Shown here: positions 1-4,756 of the stretch, in pieces
How positions within the stretch are numbered: the stretch's first letter is position 1
Layout of the letters: every line of letters starts with the position of its first letter
NCBI GenBank assembly: GCA_030666935.1
Contig: DAOUWX010000123.1
Span: forward strand, 1-5,765
Direction: 5' to 3'
Length of the DNA stretch: 5,765 nucleotides
Source: Atribacterota bacterium
GTDB lineage: Bacteria > Atribacterota > Phoenicimicrobiia > Phoenicimicrobiales > Phoenicimicrobiaceae
Made by a program: the position numbers and the translations under genes
Notes under the pieces: model-generated
What the model was told of the DNA's origin: nothing
The model's database searches: none
Seen by the model: the letters and a program-made list of their open reading frames with translations, nothing else

Positions 1-6
1 ATATTT

Positions 7-13
7 AAGGAGG
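7..13 (+). promoter_or_regulatory. Ribosome binding site of tuf
   Basis: AAGGAGG lies 9 bases before the ATG at 23, which fixes the tuf start. No promoter is visible in the few bases available, so tuf is either cotranscribed with a gene to the left or has a promoter outside the window. Confidence 0.85.
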
Positions 14-22
14 AAAAATCAA

Positions 23-1219
23 ATGGCAAAAGAAAAATTTGTAAGAACTAAACCCCATATTAATGTGGGTACTATCGGTCATGTAGACCACGGTAAAACA
101 ACTTTAACTTCAGCAATCACTAAGTATCTGTCTGCCAAAGGCCTTGCCGAGGTGAAGGAGTTTGATGATATCGATCGAGCTCCCGAAGAAAAGGAAAGAG
201 GTATTACCATCTCGGTCTTTCATGCCGAATACGAGACTGAAAAGAGACACTATGCCCATATCGATTGTCCGGGACATGCCGATTACATTAAGAATATGAT
301 TACCGGAGCAGCCCAGATGGACGGAGCTGTCCTGGTAGTATCTGCTGCTGATGGCCCCATGCCCCAGACCCGAGAGCATATTCTTCTGGCCCGTCAGGTA
401 GGAGTCCCCTTTATCGTAGTCTTCCTGAACAAGGTGGATATGGTAGATGACCCTGAACTGATCGAACTGGTAGAGATGGAGATAAGAGATCTCTTAAGTG
501 AATATGAGTTCCCCGGAGATGATATCCCTGTAATCAAGGGCTCGGCTTTAAAGGCAATGCAGGCTGCAGATGCTAATGATCCTGCCTATAAGGCAATTTC
601 CGAATTATTAGAGGCCATAGATAATTATATTCCTACTCCTAAGCGGGATATCGATAAACCTTTCCTCTTGTCAGTGGAAGACGTCTTTTCTATCACCGGG
701 AGAGGGACTGTGGCAACCGGTAGATTAGAAAGAGGGCTGGTCAAGACAGGAGATCCGGCCGAGATAGTGGGACTTGCTCCCAAGGTGCGTAAGACTGTAG
801 TTACCGGAGTAGAGATGTTCCGTAAGACTATGGATCAGGCTGAAGCCGGAGATAATATCGGTCTTCTCCTCCGGGGTATAGATAAAGATGATGTAAAAAG
901 AGGTCAGGTAGTAGCGGTCCCAGGTAGTATCACCCCTCATACCAAGTTTAAGGGTGAAATCTATGTCTTAACCAAAGAAGAAGGAGGCAGACATACTCCT
1001 ATCTTCAGCGGTTATCGTCCTCAGTTCTACTTCAGAACTACTGACGTAACCGGTACCGTCACCTTACCCGAAGGGGTAGAGATGGTTATGCCCGGGGACA
1101 GGATAACTATTGCCGGTGAACTTATTACTCCTATCGCCATGGAAAAACAGCTCCGTTTTGCTATCCGAGAAGGAGGACGAACTATCAGTGCCGGAGTGGT
1201 AAGTGAGATAGTAGAATAG
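23..1219 (+). CDS. tuf: Translation elongation factor Tu (EF-Tu)
   Basis: This cytoplasmic GTPase delivers aminoacyl-tRNA to the ribosomal A site. At 398 residues it is full length. The G domain has the P-loop GHVDHGKT (19-26), switch I threonine T62 in RGIT, DCPGH with D81 and catalytic H85, NKVD (136-139) and SAL (174-176). Domain 2 (from about 210) and domain 3 (from about 305, ending in the conserved REGGRT segment and GVVSEIVE) are intact. Switch I reads ISVFHAEY, where most bacteria have a small residue before the histidine and valine after it. Codon use differs from the genes downstream: of 33 Ile codons 18 are ATC and 6 ATA, and of 26 Lys codons 16 are AAG, while rplK uses ATA for 9 of 14 Ile. 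Placement just before the secE-nusG-rplKAJL cluster is seen in other bacteria. The identification is secure; the origin of the codon contrast is not. Confidence 0.98.
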   Translation: MAKEKFVRTKPHINVGTIGHVDHGKTTLTSAITKYLSAKGLAEVKEFDDIDRAPEEKERGITISVFHAEYETEKRHYAHIDCPGHADYIKNMITGAAQMDGAVLVVSAADGPMPQTREHILLARQVGVPFIVVFLNKVDMVDDPELIELVEMEIRDLLSEYEFPGDDIPVIKGSALKAMQAADANDPAYKAISELLEAIDNYIPTPKRDIDKPFLLSVEDVFSITGRGTVATGRLERGLVKTGDPAEIVGLAPKVRKTVVTGVEMFRKTMDQAEAGDNIGLLLRGIDKDDVKRGQVVAVPGSITPHTKFKGEIYVLTKEEGGRHTPIFSGYRPQFYFRTTDVTGTVTLPEGVEMVMPGDRITIAGELITPIAMEKQLRFAIREGGRTISAGVVSEIVE

Positions 1220-1221
1220 TA

Positions 1222-1249
1222 TATCGTATATCGGATATCGTATATCGTA
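1222..1249. repeat. Four tandem 7-bp units, TATCGTA type
   Basis: The units TATCGTA, TATCGGA, TATCGTA and TATCGTA run head to tail directly after the tuf stop codon. The reverse complement, TACGATA, is the same family as the ATACGAT array before rplL (4709-4736). Looser copies follow at 1255-1261 (ATACGAA) and 1330-1343 (ATACGAC, ATACGAA). No function can be assigned from the sequence. Confidence 0.8.
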
Positions 1250-1264
1250 AAGAAATACGAAAGA

Positions 1265-1292
1265 TAGTGGGGCGGATATATCCGCCCCACTA
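1265..1292. repeat. Perfect 28-bp GC-rich palindrome downstream of tuf
   Basis: The half-site TAGTGGGGCGGATA is followed at once by its exact reverse complement, centred between 1278 and 1279. As RNA it could form a 12-bp stem with an ATAT loop. It stands out as a GC-rich block inside an AT-rich spacer. It could end the tuf transcript, but the bases after it (CAGAAAAATAG) hold no T-run, so it is not a standard intrinsic terminator. It looks like the REP-type palindromes that many bacterial genomes carry between genes. Confidence 0.75.
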
Positions 1293-1350
1293 CAGAAAAA
1301 TAGAATAAAAGAATTTAGCGATACACGAAATACGACATACGAATTATTTC

Positions 1351-1379
1351 TTGACAGAGAAAGCAAAGTATGGTAGATT
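1351..1379 (+). promoter_or_regulatory. Sigma-70-type promoter for the rpmG-trnW-secE-nusG unit
   Basis: A perfect -35 box TTGACA (1351-1356) is followed after exactly 17 bases by TAGATT (1374-1379), which matches the TATAAT -10 consensus at four of six positions. Transcription would start near 1386 and leave a 5' leader of about 35 bases before rpmG. This separates tuf from the downstream genes, although readthrough from tuf remains possible because the palindrome between them lacks a T-run. Confidence 0.75.
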
Positions 1380-1421
1380 TAGGCTTGCGCAATTTTTATT
1401 TTTTATTAGGAGAAATATTAA

Positions 1422-1571
1422 ATGAGACAAAGAATAGTTTTAGCTTGTAATGAGTGTAAAAATAGAAATTATGATAAATATAAAAATAAGCAAAATACTC
1501 CAGAAAGAATAGAACTTAAGAAGTACTGTAAATTTTGTAAAACTCATACTTTACACAAGGAAATAAAATAA
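1422..1571 (+). CDS. rpmG: 50S ribosomal protein L33, zinc-ribbon form
   Basis: This is a 49-residue small protein of the 50S subunit near the E site, at the usual length for L33. The sequence begins MRQRIVLACNECKNRNY and has the family pattern with ELKKYCKFCKTHTLHKE near the end. Two CxxC pairs (C9/C12 and C36/C39) mark the zinc-binding version; some bacteria also have a cysteine-free copy. AGGAG at 1408-1412 lies 9 bases before the ATG. It is the first gene after the 1351-1379 promoter and is followed 33 bases later by tRNA-Trp, a pairing found in many bacteria. Composition is AT-rich with AAA and ATA codons, unlike tuf. Confidence 0.95.
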   Translation: MRQRIVLACNECKNRNYDKYKNKQNTPERIELKKYCKFCKTHTLHKEIK

Positions 1572-1604
1572 TTTTAGTGTAAAGGGTTTGTTTAAAGATT
1601 ATTA

Positions 1605-1680
1605 AGGTCCGTAGCTCCAACGGCAGAGCACTGGACTCCAAATCCGGGGGTTGCAGGTTCAAATCCTGCCGGGCCTGCCA
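1605..1680 (+). tRNA. trnW: tRNA-Trp (anticodon CCA)
   Basis: A complete 76-nt cloverleaf is present. The 7-bp acceptor stem is AGGTCCG with CGGGCCT (one G-U pair). The D stem is GCTC/GAGC (1614-1617 and 1626-1629). The anticodon stem is CTGGA/TCCGG with loop CTCCAAA, giving anticodon CCA at 1638-1640. The T arm is GCAGG-TTCAAAT-CCTGC. The discriminator base is G and the 3' CCA (1678-1680) is encoded. It lies inside the rpmG-secE transcript, so the mRNA must be cut by tRNA-processing nucleases to release it. A run of seven T follows the CCA directly, with no separate hairpin. Confidence 0.97.
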
Positions 1681-1724
1681 TTTTTTTGTTTAATAGAGAA
1701 AATAAAAATAGAATTGGGAGCAAA

Positions 1725-1925
1725 ATGAAACTAAAAAATATTTTTACTAAAATAAATAATTTTATAAAAGAAGCTATTGCTGAATTAAAAAAAGTTATCT
1801 GGCCCAACAAAAAAGATCTTAAAAATAGCACGATTATAGTTATTACTACTATAATTATTGCTTCTATTTTTATTGGGTTAGTTGATCTATTTTTTACTAA
1901 AGTACTAACTTTGTTTATGGGATAA
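1725..1925 (+). CDS. secE: Preprotein translocase subunit SecE
   Basis: This is the small essential subunit of the SecYEG inner-membrane channel. From the ATG at 1725 the protein has 66 residues, the normal length for one-helix SecE. An amphipathic N-terminal helix carries the family signature ELKKVIWPNKKDL (20-32), followed by one hydrophobic membrane span at about 35-57. GGGAG (1716-1720) sits only 4 bases before the ATG, a slightly tight spacing. The frame could extend 13 codons upstream to a TTG at 1686, but that codon lies in the T-run next to the tRNA end and has no ribosome binding site, so I reject it. nusG follows, the near-universal partner gene. The gene is very AT-rich. Confidence 0.93.
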   Translation: MKLKNIFTKINNFIKEAIAELKKVIWPNKKDLKNSTIIVITTIIIASIFIGLVDLFFTKVLTLFMG

Positions 1926-1981
1926 TACACAATAAATATTTGCTATTTTATGGAAAAAAGGAAGAGAGTTAATTAGTTACA

Positions 1982-2515
1982 ATGGCTTCAAATAAAAAAA
2001 AATGGTACGTAGTTCATACTTATTCAGGATATGAAAATAAAGTAAAAATAAATTTAGAACAAAGAATTAAATCCATGGGAATGGAAAACCAGATTTTCCA
2101 AGTATTAATACCTACTGAAAAAGTCTTAGAGGTAAAGTCTGGCAAAAGAAAATATGTGCAAAAAAAAGTATTTCCAGGATATGTAGTGATAGAAATGATA
2201 TTGGATAATAATTCCTGGCAAGCAGTAAGGAACACTCCCGGAGTTACTCGCTTTGTAGGTTCAGGGGGAAAACCAGTACCTTTAAAAGAAACAGAAATAG
2301 ATAACATATTAAAGCAGATGGGAAAAGGCGAGAAAGTACCTAAATTAGATATTGAAGTAGGGGAAAATATTAGAATTATCGTTGGTCCATTTACCGGGTA
2401 TACAGGAAAAGTTAAAGAAGTGGATTACGAAAAAAATAAAATGAAAGTTTTTCTATCTATTTTTGGTCGAGAGACATCTGTTGAGTTAGGTTTTAATGAT
2501 ATAGAGAAATATTAA
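1982..2515 (+). CDS. nusG: Transcription termination/antitermination factor NusG
   Basis: NusG binds RNA polymerase near the clamp, affects pausing and termination, and contacts the ribosome through S10. The 177-residue protein has the NGN domain (about 7-97) with WYVVHTYSGYE, VFPGYVVIEM and NTPGVTRFVG, then a KOW domain (about 126-177) with IVGPFTGYTGKV. There is no insertion domain between them. The start fits the usual MA...KKWYVVHTYSG beginning. The nearest purine-rich site (AAGGAAGAGAG, ending at 1968) is 13 or more bases upstream, which is long. The intervening bases AATTAGTTAC recur exactly in the spacer after nusG (2551-2560), so the spacing may have been stretched by repeat sequence. 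It sits 56 bases after secE. Confidence 0.97.
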   Translation: MASNKKKWYVVHTYSGYENKVKINLEQRIKSMGMENQIFQVLIPTEKVLEVKSGKRKYVQKKVFPGYVVIEMILDNNSWQAVRNTPGVTRFVGSGGKPVPLKETEIDNILKQMGKGEKVPKLDIEVGENIRIIVGPFTGYTGKVKEVDYEKNKMKVFLSIFGRETSVELGFNDIEKY

Positions 2516-2654
2516 ATTAGTCGTTAGTATATCGTATCGCGTATTGCGTAAATTAGTTACTTAGTTAACTGATTACTTAGTTTGAAATTAATTCAACCAA
2601 CTAAACAACTAACTAGCTAACTAAATACTAATGACTATTCACTAACGATTAGTT
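2516..2654. repeat. Palindromic intergenic element built of 7- and 8-bp units
   Basis: This fills nearly all of the nusG-rplK gap. From the left: TAGTCGTTAGTAT (2518-2530); three 7-bp units ATATCGT, ATCGCGT, ATTGCGT (2529-2549); four 8-bp units TTAGTTAC, TTAGTTAA, CTGATTAC, TTAGTTTG (2553-2584); a turn with TTGAA/TTCAA; 8-bp units of the opposite sense CAACTAAC, TAGCTAAC (2606-2621); then 7-bp units ACTAATG, ACTATTC, ACTAACG (2627-2647). The inner arms 2553-2586 and 2592-2624 form an imperfect hairpin. The outer arm 2518-2530 pairs with 2625-2637 with one G-T wobble. There is no T-run, so it is not a classical terminator, and I see no clear promoter. Confidence 0.75.
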
Positions 2655-2668
2655 ATAGGAGGAATTTA

Positions 2669-3100
2669 ATGGCAAAGAAAGTGGTTTCCATAATAAAATT
2701 ACAAATACCTGCTGGTAATGCTAATCCTGCACCACCGGTAGGCCCGGCTTTAGGTCAGCATGGTTTAAACATTATGGAATTTTGTAAGGCTTTTAACGAA
2801 AAAACAAGACAGGATGTTGGAAGTGTAATACCAGTAATTATAAATGTACATGAGGATAGATCTTTTACTTTTATCTGCAAAAAACCTCCAGTTGCCTTTT
2901 TATTGAAAGAAGCAGCAGGAATAGAAAAAGGATCAGGAGTACCCAACAAAGAAAAAGTTGCAAAGTTATCTCGGACAAAAATTGAAGAGATTGCTAAACG
3001 TAAAATGCCTGATTTAAATGCTAATGATTTAGAAAATGCCATGAAAATAGTTGAAGGCACTGCCAGAAGTATGGGAATAGAGATAGAGAGTAATAATTAA
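2669..3100 (+). CDS. rplK: 50S ribosomal protein L11
   Basis: L11 binds the GTPase-associated centre of 23S rRNA at the base of the L10/L12 stalk and is the usual target of L11 methylation and of thiostrepton action. The 143-residue protein is full length. The N-terminal domain has KLQIPAGNANPAPPVGPALG (about 10-29) and GLNIMEFCKAFN; the proline-rich stretch is intact. The C-terminal RNA-binding domain has KKPPVAFLLKEAAG and ends with GTARSMGIEIE. AGGAGG (2657-2662) lies 6 bases before the ATG. rplA follows after 57 bases that hold a candidate L1-binding hairpin. Codons are AT-rich: Ile is ATA 9, ATT 4, ATC 1. Confidence 0.98.
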   Translation: MAKKVVSIIKLQIPAGNANPAPPVGPALGQHGLNIMEFCKAFNEKTRQDVGSVIPVIINVHEDRSFTFICKKPPVAFLLKEAAGIEKGSGVPNKEKVAKLSRTKIEEIAKRKMPDLNANDLENAMKIVEGTARSMGIEIESNN

Positions 3101-3111
3101 TTGTAAACTTA

Positions 3112-3151
3112 TGTGGAAGGATAAATAAAATCCAATAATACCACAAGGAGG
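3112..3151 (+). promoter_or_regulatory. Candidate L1-binding mRNA site abutting the rplA ribosome binding site
   Basis: Two stems are separated by an uneven internal loop. The outer stem is TGTGG (3112-3116) with CCACA (3141-3145). The inner stem is GGAT (3119-3122) with ATCC (3130-3133), closed by a 7-base AT-rich loop. AA lies on the 5' side and seven bases (AATAATA) on the 3' side. From memory, the 23S rRNA L1-stalk helix has GUGGGAGGCU paired with a strand ending AAAUACCAC; here the strands read GTGGAAGGAT and AATAATACCAC. The outer stem ends at 3145, where the ribosome binding site AAGGAGG (3145-3151) begins, so a bound L1 could block rplA translation. Feedback by L1 on its own operon is known; this particular site is inferred. 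Confidence 0.62.
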
Positions 3152-3157
3152 AAAAAG

Positions 3158-3877
3158 ATGAGTAAAAAAAGAGGTAAAAAATATTTAGATGCTATTAAAG
3201 ATTATCAAAAAGATAAGTTTTACGAACCGGAAAAAGCTTTAGATTTAGTAAAAAAGTTTCACTGGGCTAATTTTGAAGAATCTATTGATATCGCGATTAA
3301 ATTGGGTATAGATACCCGTCGTTCAGAGGAACAGGTTAGGGGAGCGGTAGATTTACCTTATGGTACAGGCAAGAAAGTGAAAGTTGTTGTCTTTGCCGAA
3401 GGAGAGAAGGCAAAAGAGGCAGAAGAAGCCGGAGCTGATTTTATAGGCGCAGAAGATTTAGCTGAAAAGATACAAAAGGGATGGACTGATTTTGATGCCA
3501 CTATAACGACCCCGGATATGATGAAAATAGTAGGAAAATTAGGTAAAATATTGGGACCTCGAGGCCTAATGCCTAACCCTAAAGTTGGTACCGTTACTTT
3601 TGATATAAAAAATACTGTAAAAGCAGTGAAAGCGGGGAAAGTAGAGTACCGAGCGGATAAATTTGGCATAATCCATGCACCCCTAGGAAAAACAAATTTT
3701 GACAAAGAGAAGTTATTAGAAAATTTTATCACCTTTATCGGCGCTATTATTAAAGCTAAACCATCAGCCGCCAAAGGAAGATATATGCGCAGCATCGCTA
3801 TTTCATCTACTATGGGACCAGGGGTTCATATAGATCCCCAAAAAATAGACGCCTGGGTAGAAAAACAAAAAAAATAG
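3158..3877 (+). CDS. rplA: 50S ribosomal protein L1
   Basis: L1 forms the mobile stalk that helps release deacylated tRNA from the E site, and in many bacteria it represses its own operon. The 239-residue length is typical. The two-domain signature is clear: TRRSEEQVRGAVDLPYGTG (about 53-71), TTPDMMKIVGKLGKILGPRG (117-136) followed by LMPNPKVGTVT, and KGRYMRSIAISSTMGPGVHID near the end. Residue 68 is tyrosine in LPYGTGK, where the family usually has histidine; this looks like a tolerated variant. AAGGAGG (3145-3151) lies 6 bases before the ATG and directly abuts the candidate L1 hairpin. The L10 leader follows the stop codon after 44 bases. Confidence 0.97.
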   Translation: MSKKRGKKYLDAIKDYQKDKFYEPEKALDLVKKFHWANFEESIDIAIKLGIDTRRSEEQVRGAVDLPYGTGKKVKVVVFAEGEKAKEAEEAGADFIGAEDLAEKIQKGWTDFDATITTPDMMKIVGKLGKILGPRGLMPNPKVGTVTFDIKNTVKAVKAGKVEYRADKFGIIHAPLGKTNFDKEKLLENFITFIGAIIKAKPSAAKGRYMRSIAISSTMGPGVHIDPQKIDAWVEKQKK

Positions 3878-3921
3878 AATTAGTGAAAATATAAAATAAA
3901 ATATACTTGTAAATTTAGATA

Positions 3922-4056
3922 TACCTTAGACAGCAGGAGTTGAAAAGAAACAACGTAATTGATATTAAAATATCTTCCTGCCAAGGTGAGAACAAAGTGA
4001 ATAAACTTGCTAGTTTCACCTTCCCTATAGATTGGTCTAAGGGAAGGCTTTTTATT
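3922..4056 (+). ncRNA. Ribosomal protein L10 leader (autoregulatory RNA)
   Basis: The leader has the form expected for the L10-leader family. Its base is TACCTT (3922-3927) paired with AAGGTG (3983-3988), extended by GCAGGA (3933-3938) with TCCTGC (3976-3981). Two inner hairpins follow: GTTG/CAAC (3939-3942, 3951-3954) and GATAT/ATATC (3961-3965, 3970-3974). AAGGTGA (3983-3989) can instead pair with TCACCTT (4016-4022), which would occupy the first bases of the terminator stem starting at 4019. So L10 binding should free the terminator, and lack of L10 should favour the antiterminator. Attenuation by the L10-L12 complex is established for Bacillus subtilis rplJL. A weak -10-like TATACT at 3902-3907 could start a leader transcript, but no convincing -35 box is present. 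Confidence 0.88.
4019..4056 (+). terminator. Attenuator terminator of the L10 leader
   Basis: CCTTCCCT (4019-4026) pairs with AAGGGAAGG (4039-4047). With one bulged A at 4027 the stem extends through TAGA/TCTA to a TTGG loop (4032-4035). The stem is followed by CTTTTTATT. It lies 40 bases before the rplJ start, so it decides whether rplJL is transcribed. Its 5' arm overlaps the antiterminator pairing (4016-4022). Confidence 0.88.
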
Positions 4057-4095
4057 ATGTAAAATACCTAATAGAGTTAGAAAGGAGGATAAATC

Positions 4096-4635
4096 ATGGC
4101 TTTAAGTAAAGATTCTAAAAAAGAGATACTTAAGGATTTGATAGCAAAATTGAAAGAATCTAAGGGAGTAGTTTTAACCGATTACCAAGGAATGAATGTA
4201 TCTCAGATTAGCAGCCTTAGAAATGAATTAAAAGAAAATAAAGTGGAATTTAAAATAGTAAAAAATACTTTAATGGAAAAAGCCAGCGAAGAGCTAAATA
4301 TTGAGGATCTAACCAAAGATTTAATCGGTTGCACCGCAATAGCTTTTTGCAACGATAATGGAGTTGCCCCGGCTAGATTACTAAAAGGATATTTTAAAAA
4401 AAATAAAATTAATTTGAAAATAAAATCTGGTCTGATAGACGGAAGAGTTTTTTGTCCGGAGAAAATTATGGAAATAGCTTCTCTACCTTCAAAAGATGTC
4501 CTTATTGCCCAAATGATTAACGGAGTAAAATCTCCGCTTTATTCTTTAGTATTTATCTTACAAGGACCGTTAAGGGGATTGATTTATACTTTAGAAGCAG
4601 TAAAAAAACAAAAGGAAAAAGCGAAAGCATCATAA
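4096..4635 (+). CDS. rplJ: 50S ribosomal protein L10
   Basis: L10 is the base of the ribosomal stalk: its N-terminal domain binds 23S rRNA beside L11 and its C-terminal helix carries L7/L12 dimers. The 179-residue protein is of normal length. Family features are KGVVLTDYQGMNVSQISSLR (about 23-42), FKIVKNTLMEKA, and GVAPARLLKGYFKK. The C-terminal helix, rich in leucine then lysine, runs from about 140 to the end. AAAGGAGG (4081-4088) lies 7 bases before the ATG. The L10 leader directly upstream implies that L10 controls its own synthesis. rplL follows after 121 bases. Confidence 0.97.
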   Translation: MALSKDSKKEILKDLIAKLKESKGVVLTDYQGMNVSQISSLRNELKENKVEFKIVKNTLMEKASEELNIEDLTKDLIGCTAIAFCNDNGVAPARLLKGYFKKNKINLKIKSGLIDGRVFCPEKIMEIASLPSKDVLIAQMINGVKSPLYSLVFILQGPLRGLIYTLEAVKKQKEKAKAS

Positions 4636-4708
4636 ATTTTTATACCAAAAATATAATATGCGATATTGCATGACGGGTAGATAGGGTAGAATAAAAGCTT
4701 TTTTCGAG

Positions 4709-4736
4709 ATACGATATACAAAATACAATATACGAA
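4709..4736. repeat. Four tandem 7-bp units, ATACGAT type, before rplL
   Basis: ATACGAT, ATACAAA, ATACAAT and ATACGAA run head to tail in the rplJ-rplL gap and end 7 bases before the rplL ribosome binding site. Further left in the same gap, ATATGCG, ATATTGC and ATGACGG (4656-4676) also keep the 7-bp phase. The 121-base gap shows no terminator or convincing promoter. Confidence 0.75.
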
Positions 4737-4742
4737 ATTGAG

Positions 4743-4751
4743 AGGAGGTGA
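4743..4751 (+). promoter_or_regulatory. Extended ribosome binding site of rplL
   Basis: AGGAGGTGA is a 9-base perfect complement of the usual 16S rRNA 3' end and is the longest such match among the genes here. Measured from the AGGAGG core (4743-4748) it is 8 bases before the ATG at 4757, and it overlaps an in-frame GTG at 4748 that cannot be the start for that reason. A strong site fits the need for several L12 copies per L10. Confidence 0.85.
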
Positions 4752-4756
4752 AACAA

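Noticed and set aside
1265..1300. The palindrome as an intrinsic terminator of tuf
   Set aside because: There is no T-run on the + strand after the stem; it is listed as a palindromic repeat with a possible 3'-end role instead.
1686..1724. Upstream TTG start for secE giving 79 residues
   Set aside because: The TTG lies in the T-run touching the tRNA 3' end, with no ribosome binding site; the ATG at 1725 gives the usual SecE length.
1592..1930. Reverse-strand open frame of 112 codons with the peptide PAGFEPATPGF
   Set aside because: It is the antisense translation of the tRNA-Trp gene and secE. This peptide is a known false gene product over tRNAs, and secE and the tRNA explain the sequence fully.
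3358..3795. Reverse-strand open frame of 145 codons opposite rplA
   Set aside because: It is a shadow of the strongly conserved L1 gene, has no family resemblance and has no neighbour on that strand.
4656..4702. Hairpin-like strings ATGC...GCAT and AAAAGCTTTT in the rplJ-rplL gap as regulatory sites
   Set aside because: The stems are only 4-5 bp and are explained by the AT-rich 7-bp repeats; nothing links them to control of rplL.
4748..4756. GTG start for rplL three codons upstream
   Set aside because: The GTG is part of the AGGAGGTGA ribosome binding site itself, so ATG 4757 is the start.
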